This document shows positions 23,401 through 34,953 of a stretch of 64,000 nucleotides of DNA, piece by piece (the first letter of the stretch is position 1; every line of letters begins with the position of its first letter). A program made the translations under genes and the position numbers. The notes under the pieces are model-generated. The model was not told where the DNA came from. It did not search any database and saw only the letters and a program-made list of their open reading frames with translations. Where the stretch lies: contig WACJ01000364.1 of assembly GCA_008973525.1 (NCBI GenBank), positions 220,060-284,059 on the forward strand. The letters are read 5' to 3'. The stretch comes from Stenopsyche tienmushanensis. Taxonomy: Eukaryota; Arthropoda; Insecta; Trichoptera; Stenopsychidae.

Positions 23401-26400
23401 AGCCATCTTCGAACACAAGCTTGTACCAGTATTATTTTCTTGATCTATAAGCAATTCAAAAATATTTACAGTTCATTGAGTTAAAGTATATTAAACAATT
23501 TAGTATTAAATAAATGTTTTATATTCACCTGTTCTTCGTAAATTTTGGCAAGAAATTCAACGTGGTAATATTTTAAGAAGACTTTCGTTTTACCCAAGGC
23601 CCAACCATCCATTTTAAGTCTAAGCAAGACTAATCTGCATGTATTTCTATCAGATTCGAAATTTTCATCATAACTGAACGCTAAGAAGCTGTACCTGTGA
23701 ATTTATAAAATGTGATTATTTTAATAAAACCAAAACAATACAATGATTTTGTTTATATTACTCCAAATAAAAATACCTTTTGAGAAATTCTGCAAATGTT
23801 AATCTATGGGAGAAACCATTTTGACGAATTCGTATGGTTTCTAAGACTCCTGTATAGCGTAACTGTTTCAAAATTTTAGTATTATCAAATAGCTTTGCAG
23901 AGCGGGAATCATTCGGTTTTAAGCATCGTACAAATTGCGGTGATCCGGATACCATTTTTTGTAAAAGGTCCATTAATGAATAGCGGAAATATGTAGCTAC
24001 CGTTTGCTGTGCACGAGATTGTGATGCAAGACCACGACTATTATATCGTTCCTGTTAACAAAATATAATATATTAAGATACTTCAGGTTTATATTATGTA
24101 GCTTAAGATTTTTCCAAATAAATATACCTTAGTATCACTCTTAGAGCTGGGCGTGCTTGATTTTCTAGAACCACTGCTATCGGTTTGTAATGCCGAATAC
24201 AAATTTCCCGTTTTAGTGATGGGACATTGAAAAAGAAACCGTACTATATCAAATTGACTTTGCCTCATCAATTGTATGACTTCATGAGGCAAGAAATTTC
24301 TGTTCTTCTCTAAAAATCCGCAAGCTTGGTAAACCACTCGTCCGGCAAAGTGATGTATTGCGAAACAAACAGCGTCAGATTTTGGGCGGACATAATATTT
24401 GCTTTTAATATTGTTGTGAAATTTTTCTATGGATAAAATTATTAAATAACATATCATTATAGATTTAAATTTAATTATACTAACATCAAAATACAGGGTG
24501 CGTTCAAAAAATAATGTTCAAAGATGTCTAGCAAAGCCATAGCATCCTCGTTGTCAAAGATTTCTTGACCAGGATCTGCATCACATTGGTTCCTCAGCCG
24601 CCCTACAGCTCTCACCTGACTCCTCCTGATAGCACTAAAGGACATCCCGAATAAGGCCTTCCAGGTCTGATAACACTGTCTCCAGAAGTGTATCAACGCA
24701 GGAGGATGCTATTTCGAATATTTTTGACATTGTACAAATGTGTTCGGTATGAATTTGGACGCATTACTTTTTGAACGCATCCTGTATGTTTAAAAAAATA
24801 CCTATAAGAGAACGGTCGTTAGAACGGAGGAATCTGCTCTCCTCGTCTAAAAGAGCTAATAGACCCATCGGTCTCGATAATAGCATATCCAACACAGGAC
24901 GATTGTCAGAGAATTCAACGAGGTCCACTGGAACACCTTCAACCATGTATTCCTGTTGTTCCCATGTAAAAATGTGTTGATTGAAATAATATTGGATTTG
25001 TTCATTTGCAACATTTATACAAAGTTGCTCGAAAGAATTGCAAACAAAGTTTTCAAATCCAAAAATATCCAAAAGACCAATAGAAAGCTGTTCAGAACTA
25101 AAGATAAAAAACATAGATAAATACATAATTATATTTGATAAACTAATTAAATTAAATTATTAAATAAATTTACCAATGCGGTCTATTGAACGACAGCAAA
25201 GAATTTATTTGATTGACAGTCCAATCGAAGAGTCGTGAATAAAGACCCCGAGCCATTGAATCTCTCGCTGCGCCAGATTCCGTAATCGTATTATGTCTTG
25301 TTATAGTTTCTCCGCGTGTAACGACACTGCTACATGTGAGGCATTCTTTCAACTCGTTGGCTTCTACACCCAACAAGCGAGAAACTACAATAAAAATTAA
25401 ACATAAATACACATTACAATCGATAGCGTCCAATCGATTCGATGAATAAACATTAGAACCTCTTTGTAGAGGTGTAGGATCGATGACTTTAGATTTGTTA
25501 TCGGTGTTATCCTGAGACACCACTTCTCCAAATTCTATATCACCGAGATGTAAGATCGCAGCGAGCATTCGGTAAACGGTGTCCACTTCGTCCTTTTGAA
25601 ATCCGATTAACTAAAAAAGAAATTTTGTTAAACGCGTAATAAAATACACAATTGTATACATATTTATGATGTGATATTAACCTTAAACGACTCGTTTAAT
25701 TGATTCCATTTATCAATGTTGGGTTGTGTATGCACCATCGGGAGAGATCTAAGATATCTATGTTTACTTCGTACATTCTTATCAAGGTAAAAACTCGATG
25801 CCTTTCCACAACTTTCCAAGCCATCGTAAAGATAATAAAATAGATGGAAATTACTTTCGCCCCTATGAAAACATAATCAAATTTAAATTAAAAAGCATAG
25901 TTTAAACTACATCAACTCAAAATAATAAAACATACACTGCTTGATGAACAACTCGTGATTGTTCCAACAAATAAACTGATATTCTAGCACCGGTAACTTT
26001 TCCGGCTCTCGTCATTGTGAGATCCAAGTATTTTCCGAAACGAGAGCTGTTTGCATTTATTCCAGTACGAGCATTACCGAATGCTTCCATAATTGGATTG
26101 ACCTGAAGAATTCTTTCTTCTAAATTTCTGTTCGGAGCCTGAATATACAAGGAGAAATTGAATAATGTATATTATAAATGAATTATGTAGAATACAAACA
26201 AGCAGTAACTAGTTTTACTTTAGCTAAATAAACAAGTTGTTTCAAGAGTAAGTTAGCACTCTCAGTTTTGCCTGCTCCACTTTCCCCTGAAATTACAATG
26301 GCTTGATGTCGTCTCTGATGCAGGAGCGCCTGATGTGCGGCGTCTGCTGCTGCAAATATATGCGGGGGATTATCGGAGCGGCTGGAGCACCTGTATCTTT

Positions 26401-27986
26401 GCTGTTCCTGTAAAAACGATCATTTTAAAATATTTATTTACAAAAATGATCTTTAAATCGGCTATTATTTTATATTAAAGCCTACCTCTACTCCGTAAAT
26501 TCCCAAATCGCTGAAAGGATTTACTGCGACTAATATATCGCCGATGTATGTATATATTTGATTTTGATTGTATCTGGTTAGTAGTTGTTCTACAATTGAT
26601 TCTTCTGTTAAGACGTCTAATGCGGCTAAATCGTCCATGTACATTTTTTCAGGTCTGGATTTACGATTTGATTTCAATTTTCCGCGTTTTGTAGTTGCTT
26701 CCGGATTACGAAAACTTCTACCTTCAGCTCTCTGTTTGGAAATTTCATTTTGAAGTTCTTTTTGAACCTTTTAAATTAAAGAAAAACAAATAAAATTTAC
26801 AATGATTACAATTTACAATAAACATTTTAACTATTTAAGCATACACTTACTTTCTCAGCAAATTGATATACAGACGTCAAGAAAGGATGCTGTCTCAGTT
26901 CTCTTATAAAGGGTCGTTGATCCAAATCTTTCACGAGACATTCAGATATAAAATCAGCAAGGAGTGGTGTATATTGTTCCGGTCTAGATAAAGAAGGCGG
27001 TGGATTTCTTGGGATTTGAAAAAGTGCTCTCATAGGATGAAGATCACTGAGTGGCGGATCACCTTCGGCAAGTTCAATAGCTGTTATCCCAATCGACCAA
27101 ACATCACATCGTGCATCATATGAATGATCCAACTGTTGTTCACAAGCAATGACCTGCAATCATTTTTATATTATGTTACATTTTTAAGCTTATGAGAATT
27201 CTTTATAAAGACAAGACAAATTTAATTTTGACATACTTCAGGTGCCATCCAATATGGTGTTCCAACGGATGTATTTCTTCTAGCCATCGTTGCAGCCAAA
27301 TGGGATGATACTCCAAAATCCACCAATTTGACTGCCGCAGCTTCCGTAAGCAATATATTATGACCTTTGACATCACGATGCATACAATGGTTGCTATGTA
27401 AATAAATGAGGGCTTCTACCGTCTCGCGGATTATATATGCGACTTGTTCATCGGTGAGTCTCTCCCCACGGTTACGAAGCCCTTGAACCAAATCTGTGAC
27501 TGACCCACCAGTACACAGCTGTGAAATATAAATTTAATATAAATCAATTATGTATTTTATAAATATTTGAATTATAAAAATAATTAAGTACTCACTTCCA
27601 TAACAAACCATAACTGATCATCTTCCGTTGTTGGCCCATGTTTGAGAAATAATCCATGGAAAGATGGTAAATTAGGATGGCGTGATAAATCACGAAAGAC
27701 AAGGAATTCTTCTTCTATTTCTTCAATATTTTCAGCAATATTTTCTAAAATCTGAAATAATTACGATAAAAATAATCAAAATATATGTTAATTATTTAAA
27801 ATTTTTAAAATGTAAGCATAATATTTTGCTAACTTTTATGGCAACGCGTTTCTTTGTTTTTCTATCTCTAGCTGAATAAACTTCTCCATATGTACCCTCA
27901 CCGATTAGACCCTCAAGAGTAAATCTATCGGCAGGATCAGGCAATTTATCCAATTCCACATGCTGAGAGAGTCCATGATAAGCCAT
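20440..27986 (-). CDS. ninaC: Class III myosin (kinase-myosin, ninaC type), complete 21-exon gene
   Basis: Exons, 5' to 3' on the minus strand: 27986-27834, 27751-27596, 27518-27237, 27153-26851, 26767-26486, 26407-26219, 26138-25936, 25862-25682, 25610-25460, 25384-25174, 25097-24802, 24426-24128, 24051-23777, 23694-23529, 23444-23195, 23120-22986, 22915-22791, 22707-22523, 21647-21558, 21447-21304, 20845-20440. All borders are GT/AG, phases agree throughout, and the total of 4482 nt encodes 1493 aa; Drosophila's long form is about 1500 aa. Order: protein kinase (1-298), linker, myosin motor (from about 335 to 1049), three IQ motifs (1056-1187), tail. In flies the protein acts in photoreceptor rhabdomeres, binding actin and calmodulin and aiding adaptation. 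The start is the ATG giving [18 protein letters not shown], just before the kinase. Introns 11 and 18 carry transposons. Least sure are the exon 17 donor (GAT|GTATAT) and the tail. Confidence 0.93.
21091..21118 (-). other. ninaC: Possible alternative micro-exon of ninaC
   Basis: In intron 20 a 28-nt segment is bounded by TTTTTATTAG and GTAAAA in minus-strand sense. Joined to exon 20 in phase 2 it gives SQMTPLG and a stop, which would end the protein at about 1366 aa. Drosophila ninaC makes two forms differing at the C terminus, so an alternative end is conceivable, but nothing here proves this segment is used. Confidence 0.2.
21770..22470 (+). mobile_element. Mariner remnant in ninaC intron 18
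   Basis: Before the inner insertion a frame gives MVKKIHK-like then ELDDR, the mariner HTH region. After it come [12 protein letters not shown] and [13 protein letters not shown], then [20 protein letters not shown] and [19 protein letters not shown], the C-terminal half of mariner transposase. It ends near the terminal motif GGTCGGGTACTTTTTGGATT. Stops and gaps make it inactive. It lies antisense to ninaC, inside intron 18 (21648-22522). Confidence 0.8.
21850..22043 (-). mobile_element. hAT family B fragment inside the mariner copy
   Basis: GCCTCTGAAGGGGCTTTCGT, then CCAACCGGTCCGCCTTTCAG and GAGCGCCTCGCGATCGGGCG match inner family B in reverse orientation. It interrupts the mariner coding remnant between its HTH region and the block that begins CTGAAAGGAGAGAATC. 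Confidence 0.65.
22791..23444 (-). other. ninaC: ninaC exons 15-17: three IQ motifs (calmodulin-binding neck)
   Basis: IQ1 is the loose [16 protein letters not shown] (1056-1071). IQ2 is [12 protein letters not shown] (1083-1094). IQ3 is split over exons 16 and 17 as [14 protein letters not shown] (from about 1174). Between IQ2 and IQ3 lies a highly charged segment rich in Glu, Arg and Lys ([19 protein letters not shown]), likely a single helix or short coiled coil. Such necks bind calmodulin in class III myosins. Confidence 0.88.
23529..26767 (-). other. ninaC: ninaC exons 5-14: myosin motor domain
   Basis: Exon 5 starts with a basic linker and enters the motor with [20 protein letters not shown] and [14 protein letters not shown]. 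Exon 6 has the P-loop [10 protein letters not shown] (433-442). Exon 7 has switch [11 protein letters not shown] (483-492). Exon 11 has switch II, DIFGFE (714-719), and the relay-side [19 protein letters not shown]. Exon 13 has the converter-side FVRCLKPND and [18 protein letters not shown]. These are the hallmarks of an ATP-hydrolysing myosin. Motif spacing is normal and no key residue is lost. Confidence 0.92.
24494..24784 (+). mobile_element. Mariner deletion derivative (291 bp) in ninaC intron 11
   Basis: The ends are inverted: CAGGGTGCGTTCAAAAAATA at the left and its complement at the right with two changes. TA lies on both sides (24492-24493 and 24785-24786). Inside, the frame just before the right end reads [15 protein letters not shown] and a stop, the C terminus of a mariner transposase, preceded by [10 protein letters not shown]. 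The element therefore kept both ends and the last third of the gene. It leaves about 84 nt of intron outside it and ends 17 nt from the intron's 5' splice site. Confidence 0.88.
26851..27986 (-). other. ninaC: ninaC exons 1-4: protein kinase domain
   Basis: The four exons (51, 52, 94 and 101 codons, all phase 0) encode a Ste20-like Ser/Thr kinase. Visible are the glycine loop GEGTYGEV (29-36), the VAIK lysine (51), an acidic helix with IEEIEEEF holding the probable C-helix glutamate, the gatekeeper stretch LWFVMELCTGGS, the catalytic HRDVKGHN (Asp 152), DFGVSSHL (Asp 170), [10 protein letters not shown] (ending at 197) and [18 protein letters not shown]. All catalytic residues are present, so it should be an active kinase. 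Confidence 0.93.
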
Positions 27987-28013
27987 CGTAAGGTCGTTGC
28001 GTTATGTCTTCAT
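27987..28013 (-). promoter_or_regulatory. ninaC: 5' leader of ninaC exon 1 with a four-codon upstream ORF
   Basis: A splice acceptor, TTTCTTTATTAG, ends at 28014. The exon then begins ATGAAGACATAA, a three-residue upstream ORF (MKT), 27 nt ahead of the main ATG. This implies at least one non-coding leader exon upstream, which I could not place. The acceptor could also be chance, in which case the leader simply continues. Confidence 0.35.
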
Positions 28014-29477
28014 CTAATAAAGAAATTAATATCTAATTAGAATCAAGAATCGAGCTACCGATATACATATATATGCAAATCAATTTGAAGTCTATGCAAA
28101 TGCGGCAAGAAAATCATACACTGGAAGAAAGCCTTCGAGAAAAATAAGGTCAGTTCTATCGATTTTATAAAACAGATACTAATTGGCATACAACCGTTGA
28201 CCAGAAAACATGTGGGACACTTACTCTAAGAGGATTACATCATGACCTATCGAATGACTGTAGAATTTGCTTGAGTCGGGAAGCCATGCAAGGATTGACA
28301 TACTTACACAGAAAAGCTTCAGTTTAAAATAAATGTTGTCCGCAATGATCATTCATTGTATTCATTGTAGTTGTTATTAAATTTCACAAGAATGTATATA
28401 AACACTATCTTTTTAATATAAAAAAAATGTATTAAACCCTCGTGGTTATTAAATCTAACGATGCAGCTCAAAAGTAATATATTAAAAAATCACAAAAGAG
28501 GAAACGTTATAAGTGCTCAAAAGTATAGGCTTTCATCAATCGGACCTTTTATTATGACGGCACAATCAAAATTAAATTAACTAGTCGACATGATAAAGCA
28601 CTTTTATCATTGGCAATATCGGCAGTCCGCTAATGGACTCTCGATAGAATTTTATGTGAAAAATATTGATTTTAAACGACCATGTACTATCATTACAACA
28701 TATCTATATTTAATATGTATCATTATAATGGTACAATCGATCTGAAGGCAAAAATTCATATCTGTGAAATAGTTTCACAACAAAAAAATGTTTGATTACA
28801 TATAACATAAGGAAAAAATGTGTTATTAAATACTTTCATGATATTGTGGTCACTTTGCATTATTAAAGCAATAGCTAGAAAAATATACCTCAAGGAAGGA
28901 AGGAAAACTACGTTAAAATTTTGTAATTATTTGGTTGCCATGGTACGATTTGAAATAAATAACATAAAAATCATTATTTCAATATTATAGTGTATTTTAA
29001 GTCTTTATGCATTCAATCCTTCTATAGTGTCGAGATAGGGACCACGCTATAGAAAGTTAGGCATCAAAAAAAAAATCGTATGTGGTTAATTTTATTAGCA
29101 AGTGCAAGTGATTAACACGCGCTAGAAGGCATTAATCTTATGTATTTTACCTGTTGCTTGCATAAAAAACGCCGCAAACGGAGTGGACGCTATAAGAGGG
29201 TTGACTGTATATGCATACATTTTACGCCTATCTAAAATTGCCTATTTTATAAGTGAAACTTTTATAGGACCATACCAGTCCGCAAAAAAAGTGCCCAGCA
29301 AAAGTCGAGTGACCACTTGCGCTCTGAACGCAGTGTAGAAATTAGCTAGATTTTGTAACTTAAAATTAAAAAAACTGCAGCATAAATTAGTAAGATAGAT
29401 AAATATGAAGTTATTATGAGGGGGAGCTCTAGACTCGTTCGCGACCTCATTTGACGCGAGCCGCCTATGTAAGTTAG
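28014..29477. other. Upstream flank of ninaC
   Basis: AT-rich; presumably promoter and leader intron. No exon was recognised. Sequence from about 29270 on (AGGACCATACCAGTCC, AACTTAAAATTAAAAAAACT) resembles 50950-51060, upstream of another family B fragment. Confidence 0.35.
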
Positions 29478-29712
29478 CCTTTGAGGGAGCCTCCGTGAAT
29501 GTACAGGTCATAGAAAATGCCGCAAAAGGTCCAAAAAGAGGACGGAGTGGCCACATGGTCTGTGTGTCCAACCGGTCCACTTTTCGGACCGCTGATATGA
29601 CGAATGAGTGCCTCGGGATCGGACGCCATACCTGAACATGTCTACAGAACGATTACGAACTCTCATTACAAAACGAAGTTGTCCGAAGAAGGCTGATCGA
29701 GTGGGTTGTTTA
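29478..29712 (-). mobile_element. hAT family B fragment
   Basis: Reverse-oriented inner family B: GCCTCCGTGAATGTACAGGT, AAAATGCCGCAAAAGG, GAGGACGGAGTGGCCACATG, CCAACCGGTCCACTTTTCGG, GATCGGACGCCATACCTGAA and TACAAAACGAAGTTGTCCGA-like sequence. Neither inverted end is present. Confidence 0.65.
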
Positions 29713-32700
29713 AACTTTATAATCGGTCAAAAATATTGTTGTCTTTATTTTATTGCGAGTTAATTAGTGTTGATTCATGTAAAGGGGAATGGTCGATTAA
29801 AATAGAAACCATGTGCAACTCTCGATCGCCATGGCTATAGGAGGAGATGCTTTTCCCGCAGGCGTATAACTGCAATCTCTCTTACATCCGTATTAAATGA
29901 AAACAATTGTTAAGACTAAAATATTTCAGTCAGTACCCGACTGCTTTAATTCACGTGGGAGCGCTCCAGGAATTGCCCTACCCCGCGTTACACTGGTGTC
30001 AGAAATAGCTCTAAAATTAAAATATGTTAGAAAATGCTATATTTATTAGCGACATTTATTGGATTAAGGCACATCAATTAATTTAATATATATCAATTAT
30101 CCATATGATTTTGTTGTGTAGTAGATATCATAATTGGATGTGACATGTCTTGAATGTTTACTTGAAGATGTCCTTATTCATCAATGACTATTGTGATTTA
30201 TCTTTCATATCTACTACCGATGCACTTAGCATAGTAATAAGCACCTTGTGAGATATGCAGCAAGTTATTCGTTTGCTTATTTTCTAGAAGTCTTTAATTT
30301 TACATATTTTACGATTGAATTGCACCACAGCTCAATTCCCTATATTATTCTAATGTCTACTATGTTATTAAGTTTTTAATTCGAGATATCTCGTGTCTGA
30401 ATTTTATAAGTTGACGATAGATTTTAGCTGATATTTCTGTCATAAATTATGATATGTAATTACATTAGGAATGAGATTTCAAGAATATCTGCACGTATGA
30501 TTGAATGCAGAGATAATGGACTAAATACTTCGAATGGAGAAAGGAATCAGGTAGATGATCAGGCTCAACAAGTTCTCGAGATTTCGAGGGAAATTGCGGT
30601 CGAATCTGCTTCGTGTGAAGACCTTTCATTATCCATCATATTATCTGAACGATTTCCAACAATCGATTTAAGATACACATGGAAAACAATTTAATGTTCT
30701 CTTTTGACTTCGCTTCTTTGGGGGCAGGGTGTTGATGAGCTTTAACAGCTATGCCAGTAGCGTTCCGATGATTAGATATGTATCAATGCAAATTCTGTAT
30801 GGAAGCAAATCTAAATATGGCTAACGTGTGATTAAACGAACGCAAACTCAGTCGATTACTATGTCCATGCCTCATGCAAATGCTATAAAAATAAACAGTT
30901 TATTCATCAACATCCAATCTGCAGTCTATATTGGTAGGAGTTGGGAGTTTTGACTCCTGCTGCTCATGGAGCAATCGTTTATGCACCAGATGCTTCCATC
31001 ACAGATCGATCCGGAAGCTTGGAATATTTGCTTGGTTAGAGATAAATATTGATGAGATTAGATGAATGTAAATAAATCTGTTTTATACTGTCACACATGC
31101 ACGTTCATTATGTTTGGATTGCGTTTAAACTGATGATCAATTTTTATAACCCATCGAATCTCATGGATTTATTTCACATTTATCGTTTGTTCGTATGTAA
31201 TGCGCTGCCATACTGTTCATCTGATTGCGATAAAACTTTGTCAATTTACTGTTTACACTTGCGGAAATAACATAAGCGTAGTAAAAATATTGTATGGATG
31301 CACCATGTTGGAGCATATTGGTCTGGTGAAAGAAGTTTGGGCTGCGAGGACGGGGAGGGAAAGGATGCGGGCGCCATACAGAAATTAAGTCGGTCTTTGA
31401 GATGAGAGCGAGTGTGCATATGCTTTTGGATCCCAGCTCTTCGGCTCGCGCTACACGCGACTTGAAGCAATAAACCACGTACTGCGTTTCTTTTCAAATT
31501 ATTATTAAGCGCTTATGGCATTGCAACGCATGCCGGACATTCGCTAATAGACTGTAAAAAAGCTACTGGGAAACCACCACATCGTAAATCGATTCGATCG
31601 ATTTAGTAGATGAACCTCATTTCATTGCGCACTGCAAATAAATAGAATAACATAAATGTAGATCGTAGAAAGTGGAATAAAAGTTTAAGACAAATGATTG
31701 GATTCAGCGTCATTATTACACCTTCTGCTTCACAAAGCATATGAATTACAAGTGCCAATGTGATACAGAAGAATCGGAGAAATTGTCATATTGTCATCTA
31801 CTCTCGTTTTTACTCGTTTGTTTACGATAGCTCGCATTCTTCACAAATTGCTGAACGTCAAAGTGGCATGGCAATCAGCACAACTGACCATGACTCTTTG
31901 CAATCACAACTTGTTACTTTTATTACAAATACGTGTATATTGCCTTTGTGATCCAAGATGCTCGAGTCGCTCAAAAATCGAACCATCAAACCATAACCCA
32001 TTATTTATGGCATAAGTGAGGAGAAACCCGTTAAAACCGATTCGACGAAAGTGTAACAATCGCCGCGATTTGAATACGCCGGATCTGTACGATGCTCGGA
32101 GATCGCCGATCACACTTTGAGCTGTGAAAAGTATCACTTCAAACGATACAAATCTGAGGTCAGATATCAGAAATCGTAGAACGACCTTCCTTGGCTTTCT
32201 ACGTGTTCCGGAACAATGATGTGTAATGTCCAAAAAACGACTTAATTTTCGAATTTTTCACACGGCCAAACAATGATGTCCTTGTGTGATTGAGTTTCCA
32301 AAATATGCAGCATTGTCTTTGAACATTCGCAAAAACGCCTTGAAATATACACAATATTGTAAAGACTAAGACAAATCTTGATATGTTATTAAAATACATA
32401 AACAGTTTTACTCCGGTGCAATTGCAGTTATTAGATTTACAGCATTTCATATGAATTTGTAAAATGATTCTACAAAACTGGTCATCCGGAGCGAAGATCT
32501 ATTATAAAACAAAATATTGAAGAAGGTAAGTAGTCAAATAAGTCGTGATGGTTGTTTAAAAGAACCCTAGCCTTTGGTTACATTTACGCTGACCATCCTA
32601 TAGAAGCGACTTCTGAAGTTCCAGAAAATAATGGCGCATACAGACATCTAAATAAGGTTAATGAGGATCCAAATAAATATCGAGGTCTAGATGGAATACC

Positions 32701-33284
32701 ATATAGAGATATCTACAATTGACAATAAGTTTGGAAATGCATATTATCGAGATCTTTTTCTTTATTTATGTAGAATATCAAAATCAACCGAATTAAATAC
32801 CGCCATTTCTGCCCTTATCATTATACTACAAAATAAAAGCGTTTTAATCAGCGAGATCCGTTTATTAAAATCAAAGGGTTAAATAGCTACAGTGAAGCAT
32901 CATATATTCTATTTTAATAGTGTTTCCTAGCATTTCCACTAAAACACAAACAACATATTATAATATGAATATAAATCTATGAATTAAATCCAAATAAAAA
33001 ATGTAGCGTTAAATGGATGAATAAAAAATGTAAATTTTTGGCGAAAAGAATTATATAATTACTATTGCAATTTGGAATGGTTATTTTGCAAATCAAATGG
33101 AAGATTTATGAGCCTTTAAATCGTTTTTTCTATATGTAAATTTGAGCATAAAAATCAAATTGGTACAAATTGTGTCCCACTTCGGAATAACTAAGTTAAT
33201 TAAATCAAACTTGATTTGTCATCAACATACTATGATCGTTGTTAAATTTAATCATTATGGGATTTAATATATTATTAAGGAACC
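29713..33284. other. Unassigned gene-poor stretch
   Basis: The longest frames are 109 and 105 codons on the minus strand, overlapped by others and without motifs. CCCGCAGGCGTATAACTGCA near 29855 faintly resembles family G. Nothing else was recognised. Confidence 0.35.
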
Positions 33285-33730
33285 CGAAATTACATCCGGC
33301 ATTGTATGCTGCTTTTTATTCGAGTTTGAATGCCATAAAAGCCAATAAAATACTCAAAGATTTCAACCGTTCGCAGATGCCAATAATGCTTCCAGAAATT
33401 TAAATCGGGCAATAGAAACTTAAGGGATGAAACGAGAATAGAAGGACCTTTGAATTTTGATAACGATGTACTAAAATCTCTAATCGAATCAGACTGAAAT
33501 CTATAAATCGAATGAAAATTCATCGGCAAAACGAATAGGATGGGCGTTATGGGGTAGGATGGGTACCACACATCTTGACCTAACACACAAAAAAACTAGT
33601 GCCTTCTCAACAATACAAATCTTGAATAGCATTATAACTGCTGATGTGAAATGCTTAATTTATGATAATATACGACAAAAAAATCAATGGCTTTCTTGAA
33701 AAAAAAAAAAACGATTCCAACCCCAAAGTC
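33285..33730 (+). repeat. Repeat family C, copy 2
   Basis: It matches 8930-9320 block by block: GGCATTGTATGCTGCTTTTT, AACTTAAGGGATGAAACGAG, CTAATCGAATCAGA, AAAACGAATAGGATGGG and GGCTTTCTTGAAAA. Confidence 0.65.
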
Positions 33731-33759
33731 CGAATTAACTATGAAAAAAGTGTTATTTG

Positions 33760-34385
33760 TTGCATATGTTGGGGAGTTATCGGGGATATTTCAAAGGGTC
33801 ATCTTCGGTAGAAACCCCCCCTCCCCCACATACACACCCAACGCTGCTGGGATAGCCCAGCTAACAAGAGTTGGGTGCGCAGGTCACCCTGTGCTGTGTA
33901 CCCATAAAGGGATGTGTGGAACAGCCGATTACAGTAGTTGGTGGAGACTGTGTCAAAGGTTCACCACTATCCTCAACAGCCTAGGCAAACAGGGGAGAAC
34001 GGTTTTAGACTATTCGAACGGCGAATCGTCTCCGTGGCTAGGTATTAAGAATGACCGAACCGGTACGAGATACCTGCTGTCATCTGCTGCAGCCCAAGTG
34101 CAGGGGTAGGCACTTGGACGCTCCGTGCGTAGCTTTTCTCGTGGGGCTAAAGGATCAGTGTGATTAGTCCGGGGCAACCCGGAACAGACCATACAGTAGC
34201 GCAGAAAATGGGTTCCATTTGTTAATGAACCCCTGTCTGATATCTGTCGTCTTGTTCACGGAACTTCATGACCAATAACTACAGCGCGGCGAAGAAGGCG
34301 GTGGACACTTTCAGCAAGATACCAAGAATTGGGGTCTTAAAGGACGCCACCTCCTGACGCGGGAGTGCACTGAATCAGCATCCAG
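33760..34385 (+). repeat. GC-rich interspersed repeat, copy 2 (possible LINE debris)
   Basis: A GC-rich stretch whose 34165-34256 part matches 41-139. It contains TAGCCCAGCTAACAAGAG and ATACCTGCTGTCATCTGCTG. A 140-codon frame runs through part of it without recognisable motif. A non-LTR retrotransposon end is the likeliest source; no reverse transcriptase was seen. Confidence 0.4.
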
Positions 34386-34734
34386 CTAATCAAGGGAATT
34401 CTGTTGCAGGGCCAGCGAGCGCTTCCGATGCTCATTATCTAAAGCGTTCCGCACGGCACCCGTTGATAGTCTCCCGGTGTTCCTGGTGGATCTTCGTCGA
34501 CGTGTTAAGGAGGCAGCGTTAGATTGCTGGCAAGAGAAGTGGTCCGCGTCGGCCACCGCCTCTATTGGTTTTTCCCCTCGGTTAGGAACCGCCTGAGATG
34601 TCGCTGGATCGTTCCAGATTACTGGACGTCCCAGTTCTTCAAAGGGCACGGGCGGTTTAGAGCTTCGCTTTTCAGGTTTGTAATTTCCCCGATCTAGGAG
34701 TATCCATTCATAAATGCAGACCATGTTCTGTGGA
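34386..34734 (-). other. Unidentified 141-codon frame
   Basis: A minus-strand frame runs from 34811 to 34386. Its first 25 codons fall in family B sequence (34735-34860), so the start cannot be native. The remainder is basic (LTRRRRSTRNTGRLS) with no recognised domain. It is probably transposon-derived. Confidence 0.25.
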
Positions 34735-34860
34735 TATTTTCGGGCATGGCGTCCGATCGCGAGGTGCTCATTTATCGTGTCAGCGGTCTGAGAAGCGGAC
34801 CGGTTGGACATACAAACCTTGTGGCTACTCCGTCCTCTTTTAGGGCTTTTTGCAGCATAG
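34735..34860 (+). mobile_element. hAT family B fragment
   Basis: GGCATGGCGTCCGATCGCGA, then GGACCGGTTGGACATACAAA and CCGTCCTCTTTTAGGGCTTT match inner family B. The ends are missing. Confidence 0.65.
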
Positions 34861-34953
34861 TAGTTTTTTTAAAACAACATCTACCATAAATACGCCAGAT
34901 CGAGTACTTCTGGGACATTTTGAAAATTATTGGAATTTATTAACTTTGTATTA

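Noticed and set aside
24475..24696. Minus-strand 73-codon frame in ninaC intron 11 as an extra ninaC exon
   Set aside because: It lies inside the mariner-derived element and is antisense to its transposase remnant; exons 11 and 12 join in phase without it.
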